Positions 29,927-40,392 of a stretch of 64,000 nt of DNA are shown one piece after another. The position numbers and the translations under genes are program-made. The stretch comes from Paulinella micropora (Eukaryota; Cercozoa; Imbricatea; Euglyphida; Paulinellidae). Positions within the stretch are counted from its first letter, which is position 1. Every line of letters begins with the position of its first letter. The notes under the pieces are model-generated. The model had not been told where the DNA came from, did no database searches, and saw nothing but the letters and a program-made list of their open reading frames with translations. The stretch is taken from assembly GCA_019918135.1 (NCBI GenBank), contig WBZZ01000880.1:1-64000 (forward strand). The letters are read 5' to 3'.

Positions 29927-30190
29927 AGCTGGCAATGCTTCGTTTTTTCGAAGCGCTTATATTTAAAGACAAAATATCTTTGGGCTAAATTTCTTTTTTT
30001 ATGGTGGCCTTGAAATTAAAGATCGCGCGCTTCAGCATACAAAGCAAATGAAAATGGGCGTTGACTGTCGCACACGCCGGCATTTGTCGGGGAGGGGGAA
30101 TTTTGAAATGTCTTTTTTTTCAGGGCTGTTTCACTCTCCCCCCCCTCTCTCCTCCCGAGGAAAAAGGGGGAAGGAATGGCTTTTTTTTTC

Positions 30191-31144
30191 TCACGCACAC
30201 TGTTGCAAAAAGTCCTGAACTGCCAGACTTTTCGTCGCGGGCGGCAGGGCGACGATGCAGTCGAGTTCGACCGTCGCGTTAGCCACGCGGCAGCGGTACA
30301 ACCACGCAAAGTCCGCGGGCAGCAGCGCATTCAACGACAGCGGCCAGCACGATAACAACCCGCCCGCTACTTGTACCGCCGAGCTTTCGGCGGGGCGGCC
30401 GCACGAGTGGCCGCGCCAGGGGGACCGGGCCTGCAGCAGTTCTGTCAGCTCCGGCCGAGCTACGCCCGCGTTGTTGGGCCACGCGCAGAAAGTGTCTGTC
30501 GACAGCGGCAGCCGCTCCGCCACTTCCACGGCTTCGCTCCAGATCCACAGCGCGGGCCGGAACGGCAGCGCCTCGACACTTGCCGGCACAGACTCCGGCG
30601 ACTCTTTCCATTCTAACGACGTGTACGCTACAAAGCAGAAGTCCGCGTTCCCGATGTAGCCGCCGTACGCCGCGTCGTACAAGTACGCGCGCGACAGCTC
30701 CAACCGGCCGCCGCCATCTTCGGTCCGTGACAGGCACGACCAGTACATGGACTGGTCCAGCACGGCGCCATCGGCTGTGCTAGAGATCTTCAGCGCCCAC
30801 GAGTAGTCGATGGCACACTCAAACGTGCGCAGGCCGCACACGAAAGTCACGGCCAGCGGCACCTCGCACGCGGGGCCCGCGTAGCCGCTCGCGCACGTGC
30901 ACACGGGCGTCCCGCCCGCGAACAACGGGCCGCACACGCCCTTGTTGCTGCACGACGGGTCGTCTTGTCCCGCCAGCCCCCGGCACGTCACGCACTGCGG
31001 CTCGGTCGCACTGACGCTCGACAGGTCGAAATAGCCGCCGTTGCACGCGCACCGGCGCGGGCCGACGTTGCCCAACGGAATCTGCCCGGCATTGGACGGG
31101 CAGACTGCTGTTGCCACGGGCAAACACCACCACGCCAGCCACAT
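30191..31144 (-). CDS. Secreted EGF-like protein, 317 residues
   Basis: Whole in one frame from the ATG at 31144. MWLAWWCLPVATAVC is a short signal peptide. Cys-rich repeats follow, including CSNKGVCGPLFAGG and TPVCTCASGYAGPACEVP, the CxC...GxxGxxC pattern of EGF-like domains. The rest is a globular extracellular-type domain with paired Cys (SCLSRTEDGG, CFVAYTSLEW), a WIWSEAVEV strand and one NAT sequon. There is no C-terminal membrane anchor, so it is likely secreted or bound to the virion surface through partners. It is divergent from the lipase gene, sharing a 367-base promoter region. Confidence 0.7.
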   Translation of the reverse strand: MWLAWWCLPVATAVCPSNAGQIPLGNVGPRRCACNGGYFDLSSVSATEPQCVTCRGLAGQDDPSCSNKGVCGPLFAGGTPVCTCASGYAGPACEVPLAVTFVCGLRTFECAIDYSWALKISSTADGAVLDQSMYWSCLSRTEDGGGRLELSRAYLYDAAYGGYIGNADFCFVAYTSLEWKESPESVPASVEALPFRPALWIWSEAVEVAERLPLSTDTFCAWPNNAGVARPELTELLQARSPWRGHSCGRPAESSAVQVAGGLLSCWPLSLNALLPADFAWLYRCRVANATVELDCIVALPPATKSLAVQDFLQQCA

Positions 31145-31511
31145 CTGCGCACGGCGGGGAGTGGGAAAATGGGGAAGGGGGGGGCGGACAGCAGCCTTTT
31201 GGCACGAACCCAAAAAAAAGACAGACAGCGTCGGACCGTTTTCCCTTCTTTTTACAAAAGATCCAGAGACGCGGTATTTCTGGCGGGGAGAGGAAAGGGG
31301 GGGAATGGAGGCCCAAAGCTTCGGGGGGTCGGACGGTCGGGCAAGTGCAAAGAAACACAAAGGCCCTAGGGGGGAGCTTCCTTTCTGGTTGTGCCCTTTT
31401 CCCGCGCCCCAGCCGGTTGGGGGCGGCGGTTTGCCAAAAAAAAAGATTCAAGAAAGGAACAAAATAGTAGCCCCCTCCCCCGAAAAAAAAGGGGCCAAAG
31501 GGAAAAAAAAC
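31145..31511. promoter_or_regulatory. Divergent promoter region between EGF-like and lipase genes
   Basis: A gap of 367 bases between two start codons, with G runs near 31179-31192 and 31288-31302 and A runs just before the ATG at 31512. No gene is seen, so it must hold both promoters. Confidence 0.5.
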
Positions 31512-32657
31512 ATGTCCAACGCCGCGCCCAAACACCACTACATTGCGGCTGCGATGCTGTCCGCACTAACCTCTGTCTCGGCCGACTGCCTACCCACGAT
31601 CTTCGCTGCCTGCAACCTAAAGCCCGCAGACCTCGTACAGGCGCTGGACCCGGCCCAAACAGACTCCCCGGTCAACGTGAAATTAGCCGAAAGGTTAAAC
31701 ACAGAATTGTTGGAAAATCACATCGATTGTTGCCAGCGCCTGGTCCTGGGTGTTCAGGACTGCTCGTACAAATGTACGGCGCCTCGCCCTGAAATCGTCG
31801 TCAGCGTGCCGGCCCAGAAATTCCACTGCCCCAGGCTCGAGATTAGCTGCACTCTCTGGCAAGTAGCAGAGGTTGCCGTGCTGGTGATCAGGGCTACGTT
31901 CAGGGCCCCCAACAGGTGGACGGACCTGCAGGTCTACCCCAGGCGCCTCAGGGGCCTAACCCCCGACACCAGAAATTTGGCGCAGCACGCCCTAGCCCAC
32001 ATAGCGTCCTCGGACGACGGCGCGGACCCCCGCATCCACAGTGGCTTCTTGCACGCGGTGCGCTGCTGCGCCATCAACCGGTGCCTAAACAGACTGAAGA
32101 AGACCAATTGGGACAAGCTGTGGTGCTTGGGCATGTCGCTCGGGGGTGCGCTGTGTACGCTCGCGGCCCTCGTGGCCACCGATTTGTTTGCGGGCAAAGA
32201 TGTCTATTGCCTGAGCCTGGGCGCGCCCCAGGTCGGCGGCAACCAGTGCGCCAATACTCTGTTATTGAAGCGCTTGGGCCTCGGAACAGAAGAAGCACAA
32301 AGGAGCTGGACCCGCCTTTTCAAGGACAACGATCGTATCTGCCGTTTGCCGGGAGAAATCTGGGGGCTCGGCTTTTATCAGCACCCGCGGCCAATTTCTG
32401 TCTATCCCCACTACCGGGCGGTCAATATGCAAAGCTTGGACATCCAGACTGCCTGGACAAGATTCGACGCGTGCGTGCGCGCGGCTATGGCACAGCAAGA
32501 CGACGAGTATAGCCACCACGCGGTCTACGCGAGTTGCCTCATGATTCTGCCGCTGCTCAAGTCAGTACACCACCGCCGCGCAATTGGTGGCCCCACAGAC
32601 AGAGAGAAAGAAAAAGCAAAAACTGCAGAAACAGACACAGTCCACAAGAAAAGTTAA
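31512..32657 (+). CDS. Class 3 lipase, secreted
   Basis: Whole in one frame, 381 residues. A hydrophobic N-terminal stretch (YIAAAMLSALTSVSADC) is a probable signal peptide. Lipase class 3 hallmarks appear in order: IHSGFLHAV, the nucleophile elbow GMSLGGALC (Ser about residue 209, codon 32136-32138), YCLSLGAPQVGGNQ, and LFKDNDRICRLP with the likely catalytic Asp (about residue 274). HYRAVNM offers the His (about residue 300). Five or more Cys suggest disulfides. The C-terminus is Lys-rich. Known class 3 lipases cleave acylglycerols; a viral copy could act on host membranes during entry or exit. It is preceded by a plain A-rich leader. Confidence 0.85.
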   Translation: MSNAAPKHHYIAAAMLSALTSVSADCLPTIFAACNLKPADLVQALDPAQTDSPVNVKLAERLNTELLENHIDCCQRLVLGVQDCSYKCTAPRPEIVVSVPAQKFHCPRLEISCTLWQVAEVAVLVIRATFRAPNRWTDLQVYPRRLRGLTPDTRNLAQHALAHIASSDDGADPRIHSGFLHAVRCCAINRCLNRLKKTNWDKLWCLGMSLGGALCTLAALVATDLFAGKDVYCLSLGAPQVGGNQCANTLLLKRLGLGTEEAQRSWTRLFKDNDRICRLPGEIWGLGFYQHPRPISVYPHYRAVNMQSLDIQTAWTRFDACVRAAMAQQDDEYSHHAVYASCLMILPLLKSVHHRRAIGGPTDREKEKAKTAETDTVHKKS

Positions 32658-33334
32658 GATCTTCTTCGATCGATTCTATTTATTAAAAAAAACGTTTTGT
32701 TTTTGTACGTCGGGCGTGCTCATGTCGCGAGGATCGTCTTGGCAACGACTGCCCCTCCCGAGCCACCCCCCCGGTGGGTTGTGTCAAAAGGCCCTAAGAG
32801 AGGGAGGGGGGGGGCCGCAACAAACAGAAGCGGCCAACAAAGATGGGAGGGGATTTTTTTCTTTCTGTTTTTGGTACTGAAGATTCCCCCTCCCCCCCTC
32901 CCCCGCAAAAAAAATCTGCGCAATCTAATTCGCAATTTGTTTTTTTTTCGCGGCAGAGACGATGCAAATCCCCTCTTCCCGGCCGGCCCCCCTCCCGATC
33001 GGTATGTTTTTTTTCTTGCCAATATTGTCAGAGATGTGTCCACAACCTCTTTCTTGAGGGGGGGGGCCGGGACGATAGAGAGAGAGAGAGGGTGGGGGGG
33101 GGGCCGAGGCCACGCTAATCCCCTTTCCCCGCCCGCGCCAATGGTCCCCGCAAGTTCGGCTTGCCACGAAAGGTTTGGTGTGTGAAAAAAATTCGGACCC
33201 GGCGAATTTCGCGCCAAATTGCCCACCGTCATCTGCACTGGAGGAGGGGGGGGGGGGGCCGCCCGGGTTGGCGTGTTTCCTGGCCCCCCAAGAAAAAACA
33301 GTCCCAAAACACAAAAAAATACGGTGTAGAGACA
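32658..33334. other. Intergenic stretch, 677 bases
   Basis: No gene supported on either strand. It contains G runs near 32806-32814, 33057-33066, 33095-33103 and 33246-33258, C runs near 32897, GA repeats near 33078, and long T tracts. It is the longest plain gap in this part. Confidence 0.6.
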
Positions 33335-33967
33335 ATGGCGTGGTACACGGTGAGGTGCTTCGGGTGCCAGGCCAAGCAGGAACCAGAGCAACACCGCTTT
33401 CTCAAGTGTGGGCGGTGCCATTTCGCGACGTACTGCAGCAAGCAGTGCCAGCGAGACAACTGGAAGCAATGCCACAAGGACTGGTGCCGGGAGGGATCCG
33501 GGAACGCATTGCAGTGCAAGCGCCTGCACCGTTTCATGCGCACGGCCCGGAAAGTAGGCGGGCCCTTGCAGCAAGAATTACTAGCCCTCGTGCCACCGAG
33601 TAACACTGGGGGAGTGGTGTTTGTGCATTTGGCGCTGGACGGCTCGGTGAAGCTCCGCTACGTGTCGCGGGAGGGTCTACGGCAGCCGTGCCTCGTCAGT
33701 GTTCGCGCTACACTGCCAGACGTCGGTCCTCTAGGAGACTTGTTGTGCTTTTTGTATGTAGCAGCGCAGCTGTCCCCGCCCGCGGGACAACCCAGCAAAG
33801 AACAAGTTGGTATCATGGGGCTTTTCCGCACTCCGTCGTCACCGAACAACGCGGCAGGCCGCGCGGCTACCAGCGCTCAGAAATGTACGTCGCCTAGCTC
33901 GGAAGTTTGGGAATCTTTAAAAAAGTCGTCTTTTTTTAATAAATCAAAAAGAAAATACACGTTCTAG
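33335..33967 (+). CDS. MYND zinc-finger protein, 210 residues
   Basis: Whole in one frame. The N-terminal 51 residues fit MYND spacing: Cys8, Cys11, Cys25, Cys28, Cys34, Cys38, His47 and Cys51 (CFGC, KCGRC, ATYCSKQCQ, HKDWC). MYND fingers bind Pro-rich partners in transcription control. The remainder lacks the SET domain seen in SMYD enzymes; it has a beta-rich part (VVFVHLALDGSVKLRYVSRE) and a Lys-rich tail. The TAG overlaps the stop of the convergent Sel1 gene within CTAG. An AATAAA lies just inside the 3' end. Confidence 0.8.
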   Translation: MAWYTVRCFGCQAKQEPEQHRFLKCGRCHFATYCSKQCQRDNWKQCHKDWCREGSGNALQCKRLHRFMRTARKVGGPLQQELLALVPPSNTGGVVFVHLALDGSVKLRYVSREGLRQPCLVSVRATLPDVGPLGDLLCFLYVAAQLSPPAGQPSKEQVGIMGLFRTPSSPNNAAGRAATSAQKCTSPSSEVWESLKKSSFFNKSKRKYTF

Positions 33968-34434
33968 AGTAATAGCACCGAAAATGTGATGGGGGCTGCT
34001 CTGTCGGACTTCTGGGCCATACTCTTCCTGGCGAGCCACTGCAGGGCCCTGGCGTCGCCCTGCTCGGCCGCTCGCGTGAACCACTCCCTGGCCTTGGCGC
34101 GGTCTTTGGGCACGTCGTGGCCAAAATAATACAACATGCCCAGCATCCGCAGGGCGCCCTTGTGGTTCTGTGCGGCCGCAGCCTTGTACCACTCCAGTGC
34201 TTTGGCAATGTCCGCTGCCACACCCCGGCCCCTCGCGTAACAGACAGCGAGCATGTACTGAGCGACCGCGTCGTCTTGTGTAGCGGCCCGAGTAAACCAC
34301 TGCACTGCCTGGGCAAAGTCTTGTGCCACGCCCTCGCCCTCGTAGTACAAAAACCCAAGGCGGTATTGGGCCCGGGCGTTACCTTGCGCGGCTGCGCGTT
34401 GGTGTCGGGCAATCTTTTTGGCGAGCGGGGTCAT
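33964..34434 (-). CDS. Sel1-repeat protein, 156 residues
   Basis: Whole in one frame from the ATG at 34434. After a short basic head come three full Sel1-like (TPR-related) repeats of 36 residues, with AQYRLGFLYYEGEGV, AQYMLAVCYARGRGVA and ALRMLGMLYYFGHDV, plus the start of a fourth (GDARALQWLARKS). Sel1 repeats form solenoids for protein binding and are common in giant viruses and amoeba-associated bacteria. It is a minimal repeat protein without other domains. Convergent with the MYND gene, with overlapping stops. Confidence 0.85.
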   Translation of the reverse strand: MTPLAKKIARHQRAAAQGNARAQYRLGFLYYEGEGVAQDFAQAVQWFTRAATQDDAVAQYMLAVCYARGRGVAADIAKALEWYKAAAAQNHKGALRMLGMLYYFGHDVPKDRAKAREWFTRAAEQGDARALQWLARKSMAQKSDRAAPITFSVLLL

Positions 34435-34684
34435 GTGCTTTCCAGCGCGGGAAGATGGGAAAAAAAGGTAGCTACAGGTTTTTTTTGACTTTGGGTTGCA
34501 AAAAACACACAAAAAAAAAGTCAGCAGAAAAGAACGGGGGCCTTAATTACGGGCCCCCCTCCCTTTCTCTCTTCCCCCTCCTGGCGAAGGAAAGGAGCCC
34601 AAAAAACAAAATGTCGGCACGGCGCAACGGTTCCCTTCCGCCCCCGTTTTTTTCCTCCCCGAGTGCAGATGGTTAAGGGTTTTT

Positions 34685-36699
34685 TCAGGTAGTGTTTGCT
34701 TTATTTTCGAGCGAGTAAAAGATGTATTGAAAAATGTACTGAACCGAGGCCCAAGCTTGTGGATTCCAGCGTCTGAAGTGCGAGTAGTAGTGCAAGCCGT
34801 CACTGCAAGCCCCGGGCACGGATTCCGAAAAGGGGGAGACGTCAATGACGGGAGTGCCGGTAAGGGCCGAGTTGAGGCGAGCCGTCAGGACCTGCCAGAG
34901 TTGGCGGGTGCGCTGCGGGGTGTTGAAGTCCAGCCGAGACCAGGGCACGGGCTCGATGTACAGGTACAGAGCTTTGTGAGGCGACGCGTGGTACAGGTAG
35001 CGGTTGGCCAGGTGCACTGCCAGCGCGTCGCCGACCTGCGCCCAGAACTCGGGCGTGACCGTGTGCGGCACGTACCCCATGGCGGGCACAAGAGAGAAAT
35101 GTCGGGCGCCGCTGCTAGTTCCTGGGCTATGACGACGGGATCGGTGCTCTCGGAAAAGCCCAGGCCCCGCAGCAGGGCGCGGCTGTACAGCTGCGGTTGT
35201 CCTAGGTAAACTTCGTTGTTGTCCAGGCCGTAGTGCAGCGGCTCGAACCCGAACGTGACGGCGCTGGTGCTGGTGAGGTTGACGCTGACCGTGTTAAATT
35301 CTGCAGACAAGCCGCACGCAGGGCACACGAGGTCGCTCATCATTTCCACCGCCTCCCTGCTCATGGAGTCGCCAAAGGCAACCAATCTGCGCACGCGGTA
35401 GTGCTCCAGGCGCTCCAGGATCTCGTGCGCGCTGAGCTCGGGCAGGCCGCCCGAACAGGACCGCGGCTCCCAACGCAGCTCGCGGGGCGTCAGCTCGCCG
35501 AATTCGTACAGGACGTCCTTGCCCGGCTGCTCCGCCGGCCCCGCGGCCGGCCGGCGGTAGAGGCCCGCCAGCAGGGCCTCCGGCGGCACGGCCGAGCAGG
35601 GGGGCGGCGGCACTGGCTGCGGCGGCACGCTGACGGTTATCAGGCGCAGCCTGCGGGGCACCAGCGCCGTTTGCTCGAGCGCCCCGGCGTGATTGAGGTG
35701 CGGCCACACGTTGATGGGGTACGGCGCGCCCAGCGGCTCCTGGCTCACGCCGCCCCAGTGGTACGTGGTGCACCTGCGGCTGCAGCCCTCGCGGGTGTTG
35801 GCCAGCGTGTCCGGCCCGCCCCAATAGCTCGTGAACCAGGACGAGTCCTGGCGGGGCGAGGCGTGGCCGTAGTAATTGACTAGGTGTACGGCGAGCGTGT
35901 AGTTGAAGACGCCGCCGCGGCCATCGAGCCCGAGCCCCGCAAAGCGCGCCGCTAGCCGGTAACCCCGGAGCGTAGCATTGAAGGGCAGCACGACCAGGCC
36001 GGCAATCTGTTCCGGGTTGTACAGAGCGGCGAAGAAGTGGGCTTGCTCGGAGGGCCCCCCCCCGGCCGTGGCGTGGGCCCCCCCCCGCCGGCGCACCACA
36101 AGCGGTAGGGTGCCGTCCTCGGCCAAGGCCAGGCACCCTACCTCGCCGGGTCTGGCCTGGCCAACAAGATGCAGTGTGAAATCGTGCGGCGCGGGCACCC
36201 CGTGCAGCAGCAAGGGCTCGCAAGCCGATGTCGGCAAGGGGCACCGGTCGTAAACCCTGTCCAGGGCCAGGCGGTGGATCACGACCCCGCCGCTGGGCGC
36301 CGGCAGGCGGTCGGCTTGTGTGCCACACAGGGTTTGGACGGGCCAGTCAGGGGCCGCCGCGTTGTTTTGGGTGTTTGTTGTGCTCAAGACGAACGTGTAG
36401 TTGTCAAAGGAATAGTCGGGCTTGAAGTTGCCGACATAGGTAGCAGGCGGCTGGGTGTGGTTAGCGGGGACGCGCGGGGACAAGGGCACGACGGCCCTGC
36501 GCCTTCGCGTGTGGTTGTAGAAGAAGGTTTCCAGGTACACCGTGAGTCTTGGCACGTCCGCGCGGCCCGGCGGCCTCGCGCACAGCACGAAGCGAAGGTT
36601 TCTGCAGCGTTCCAGGTGCAGCTCGCCGCCGCAGAGCTGCCAGCCTGAGATATCAGCAACTAGTACAGGCACCAGGCCAAGGGCCCAGAAGCACTGCAT
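34685..36699 (-). CDS. Secreted PC-esterase/SGNH-family protein
   Basis: Starts at 36699 with a signal peptide (MQCFWALGLVPVLVADISG). A long N-terminal part carries many N-glycosylation sequons and strands (VPRLTVYLETFFYNH, FKPDYSFDNYTFVLS). The C-terminal part is the PC-esterase type of SGNH hydrolase: a GDS block (VRRLVAFGDSMSREAVEMM, GDS codons 35365-35373) and the late Asp-His pair in SDGLHYYSHF (34790-34801). This family includes NXPE, plant TBL and CASD1 sialate O-acetyltransferase proteins, which move or remove acetyl groups on glycans. It looks broken in about one place. A viral surface protein that edits host or virion glycans is the likely role. Confidence 0.7.
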
Positions 36700-36982
36700 G
36701 GTGATTTTGGTGGTGGGGAAGGGGGGGGGAGGGAGCTGGAGGGGCGGGCCGGCTCCGCCCTCGTGCCACTCCATTTCCCCGGGAAGCCCGCGAAGGTAGG
36801 AGGGGAAGGGCGGAGAGGGGAGGGGGGGGGGGCCGCGGAGCCGGCCCCCCCCTTCCTGAAGCAGGGGGGCCAAGGCAAAACGCAAGCGCGCTTGCTTTCC
36901 TCCCCGGCCTCCTTTCTCTTCTGCCCGGACCTCCCCACCTGGCAAAAAGCCGAACTGCTTGTGGGTGGGGTTGTTGTTTTGC
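36700..36982. promoter_or_regulatory. Divergent promoter region
   Basis: Gap of 283 bases between the start codons of the esterase and the zinc-repeat gene, with G and C runs (near 36721-36730, 36821-36831, 36845-36852). No gene seen. Confidence 0.5.
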
Positions 36983-39263
36983 ATGTCCACCCCGGCCAGC
37001 CCCAAGAGGCGCAGACTGTCCGAGCCGCCGCCGCTGGAAAAGCCCGGCCCGTCCGCGCTCGACCGCGCGTTGGCAGCGCACAAGCTGCCGCTGTCGCTGC
37101 CCGGCCACCCCAGGAGCTTCGCGCCGTCGGTGGTGCACGTGAGCGGCGCGCAGCCCTTGCACTTCAAGTGCCTGATCTGTCTGCAACAGCTAACGTTTAG
37201 CGCAGAAGACCTCGTGGCAGGGCCCAAAGCGCACTGCCCCGGCTGGTCGCTGCTGCGCTGCCAGCTGGGCAGCTGGTCGGACTTCGAGTTCGAGGAAGTC
37301 AGGCACAGCCAAGACAAATGGCAAGTCAGGGGCACGTGCCGCCTGTGCAGCGCCGACTGTGGCTGGCAAGCAGTAGACGAGTTCCGGGGGTGCACGTACT
37401 CTGCGCACTGCGGCGGCGACGCAGGCAAGCTGCGCGCCGCGCTGCACGCAGAATGGCAGAAAGCCACGGCACACAGCGGCCAGGGCTTCCCGCCCGCGGT
37501 CGAGTGGCGGAGCACGCCGCCGTTCGAGAACGGGTTGCGGCTGTGGTGCCACGTGTGCAATAGCGACTGGGGCCCATCGCCGGCGGAACTGTTGCAAGCC
37601 AACGGCAGGCACTGCGAGGAAGAGTGGTCCCTGCAGCGCTGCCGGGGCGCGAAGGCGTGGCCGTACGTCGAGTTTCTGCAAGGGCCGCAGAAGCAGTGGC
37701 CCTCGGCGCCGGACCACACGGTGTCGTTCCGCTGCACCGTGTGCGGCGTGCGGCAAAAAGAGTTCGTGGGGTCCTTCAGGGGCTGCCCCCTGTGCGGCGG
37801 TGTGTGGGCGCGGGCGCAAAGTTGCCTAGAGGCGGCGCTGGGCTCGGCGTTGCCGCCCGCGCGCGCGCTGGCGCCCGACGAGTACGCCGTGAAATGCGGC
37901 CCGCTCTGGGTGCGCAGCCACCCGAGTGCACCAGCCGCCGCCAGCGGCGGCGGCGGTGGTGCAGAGCCGCGACACCGCTCTGACGCTGCTGTGCACGTGC
38001 CAGCACGAATGGAAGACGACCGTGGGCGAAGTGCTGGCGCTGCTGCACAGCGGCCAGGCGCACTGCCACCAGGACGCGAAACTGTCACCTAGGCGCTGGG
38101 CAACGGCGGACGCCACGCGCGTGATAGAAGTGACGAACGTGCCGGGGGGCGCCTGGCTCAAGCTGCGGTGCCCGGCGGGGCACACACAGGACGAGTTCTA
38201 CGGGACGCCCGAGATTCGCGGCTGGCACGGCGGCGGCTGGCAGTACTGGACGTGCTGGCAGTGCCGGCTGGTGCGCGTGTTCGGCGGGGTCGACGCGGTG
38301 TTTCTGTACCAGCAACGGCCCGCGTGGAGGAGCGCCGAGGCGTGGGCCGGCCTGGCGGGCAAGCGGCTGGAGCTGGAGTGCGACCTGCCCTGCTACACCA
38401 GCCGTCCGCCAGCCGGCGCGGCGGCTTGCCTGAACTCGCTGTTGCAGGCCGCGAACGACGTGGTGGCGTGCGGCGGCCGCCGCGACGCGCTGGACAAGCT
38501 GCAGGGCCTGATCGGGAAAGTGCGCATGCTGTCTGTCCCGGCCGACGCACGCGACGTGGAGCGCGCCAAGACACTTATGAGGCTGCTGCAGCTCGTGCGC
38601 GAGAACAAGGGCACGACGATCCGCTTCGGCAAGTACCGCGGGCTCGGCTGGCTCGTCTTGCTGCGCGACCCAGCTCACTGGGCCAGCGAGGCACTGCAGC
38701 TGCCGCCGTTTTTGGGCGAAGCGCGCGGTCTCGCCGACTCGCTGGGCTGGGCGCTGCCGCCCTTGTCGCCGCTGACGCAGGGCATTCGCGGCGACGACGC
38801 GCGCTACAAGGCCAGGGACAAGCTGTGCCGCTGGTTGCGCGAGAGAACCAAGGGCGGCCGGCTGTCGTGGGGCCCGCTGCAGGCGTCGCACGAGTTTACG
38901 AACCAGCACCGGGGCGTGCTCGGCAGCTACCCGGCGGACGGCGCCTTGTGGCTGCCGTTGATCAAGCCCGCAGTGCTGGCGCCGTGGCGGCTGTCGGACT
39001 TTGATAACTTGGACGAGAGCCTCGGCCACGCGGCGCCCGGCGGCAGGCTTGACATCGTGGTGATAGGGGCCCAGGGGCCCTTGTTGGGCATTGTCTTGCG
39101 TTCAGGGTACGGGCCGGCGCAGCCACCGACAGTAGTGCGCGATTTCCCCGCGGGCTTCCAGCTGTTCGAGGTCGAGGTGGGCTGGATGTGCCAGCAGGGC
39201 CGCGCGCCCCCGGCACAGCTGCAGCTCTTGCAGCGCAGTCCGGCAGTACAGGCCCAGAGCTAA
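36983..39263 (+). CDS. Long zinc-ribbon-repeat protein
   Basis: Starts MSTPASPKRRRLSEPPP, a basic head with a likely nuclear localisation signal. Then repeats of about 70-80 residues each carry two CxxC pairs: FKCLICLQQ, CRLCSADCGWQ, LWCHVCNSDWGP, FRCTVCGVRQKEF with CPLCGG, LLCTCQHEWK, LKLRCPAGHTQDEF and WTCWQCRLVRVFGG. They share a GxxxxCxxC...H pattern and a following Trp-rich turn, so they look like internal duplications of one zinc ribbon. The C-terminal half is a different domain (LDKLQGLIGKVRMLSV; TIRFGKYRGLGWLVLL; GRLDIVVIGAQGP). It looks broken in about one place. The zinc part recalls DNA- or ubiquitin-binding scaffolds; the FGKYRGLGW strand recalls exonuclease-type folds, but that is uncertain. 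Confidence 0.6.
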
Positions 39264-39411
39264 ACACTTCTTAAAGGTTGGTTAAGATTTTTTTTTTGTT
39301 GCAAGAACACCAAAAAAAAAAACCCCGGATCCCGGTCGCACCCAAAAGCGTGAAAGGTACACAGTGAGTGTGGCACCGCCGGGCCGATTTCTTGGTCATT
39401 TACGGACGCTT

Positions 39412-40310
39412 TGTATTTAGCCGCAAATTGCGGCACCGCAAATAAAATTCTTTTTTCGCAAAGGACATTTCGGCACTGAAATTTAGCGACAGAAAAATTT
39501 TCGGGAGACGAGGGCGGGCGGGGAAAAATTTTAGGTGCAAAAAAATTCCCCGCCCGCCATCTCTCCCGATTTTTTTTTCTTTAAATGTCTCCAATTGCCG
39601 AAATGTCCTTTGCAAAAAAATCTTTTTTTCATTGGTCTCGATTTTTCGGTGAATTTCGCGACATCTGTGAAAAACGCCGCAATTTGTGGACACTTCAGAT
39701 CGACCGCAAAATTGCGGCACCGCAAATAAAATTTTTTTTTCGCAAAGGACATTTCGGCAATGAAATGTTTAGCTACAGAAGAATTTTCGGGAGCGAGGCG
39801 GGCGGGGAATTTATTTGCATTTTTTTCCCCCCGCCAATCTCTCCCGAAAATTTTTCTTTGCTCTTTTCAATTGCCGAAATGTCCTTTGCAAAAAAATTTT
39901 TTTTTCATAGTTCATAATTCGGTGAATTTCGCGCCAAAGGTGAAAGATGCCGAATTACGGACACTTGTATTTTGCCGCAAATTGCGGCACGCAAATAAAT
40001 TTTTTTTGCAAAGGACATTTCGGCAATAAATGTTAGCTACAGAAAATTTTCGGGAGCCGACGGCGGGCGGGGAATTTTTTGCACAAATTCCCCGCCCGCC
40101 CTCGGCTCCCGAATTTTTTTTCTCTACTTTTCTCAATTGCCGAAATGTCCTTTGCAAATTTTTTTTTCACTAGTTTCATAATTCGGTGAATTTCGCGCCA
40201 AAGGTGAAAGATTCCGGAAGTTACGGACATGCCGCAAATTGCGGCACGACCACAAAATTTTTTTCGATCTCCAAGGTTTCATAATCCGGTGAATTTCGCG
40301 CCAAAGGTCG
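39412..40310. repeat. Hairpin array 1: three large palindromic units
   Basis: Three hairpins at about 39458-39613, 39742-39889 and 40008-40155, each with arms GCAAAGGACATTTCGG / CCGAAATGTCCTTTGC and a GC-rich core (GGCGGGCGGGGAA / TTCCCCGCCCGCC). Spacers share GGTGAATTTCGCG and GCCGCAAATTGCGGCA, itself a small palindrome. Unit spacing is 266-284 bases. The array fills the gap between two convergent genes and has no coding evidence. Confidence 0.95.
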
Positions 40311-40392
40311 GAAAACGGTGTTTAGTAAAAATGAGTGCACTTCCTTTCTAGCCTGCAATGTGCGCTGCACATAAAAGGTCTTTTACTTGTGT

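Noticed and set aside
32720-33574. Long minus-strand open frame across the 32.7-33.3 kb gap and into the MYND gene
   Set aside because: It is a shadow: the MYND gene on the plus strand explains the right part, and the left part is low-complexity Pro/Gly/Arg from C/G runs.
36983-38088. Minus-strand open frame opposite the zinc-repeat gene, continuous with the esterase
   Set aside because: The esterase has a clear signal peptide at 36699, and the opposite strand encodes convincing zinc ribbons, so the extension is a mirror effect of high GC.
39412-40310. CRISPR array
   Set aside because: Units are 266-284 bases with large palindromes and similar spacers, not short repeats with unique spacers, and no Cas genes are present.
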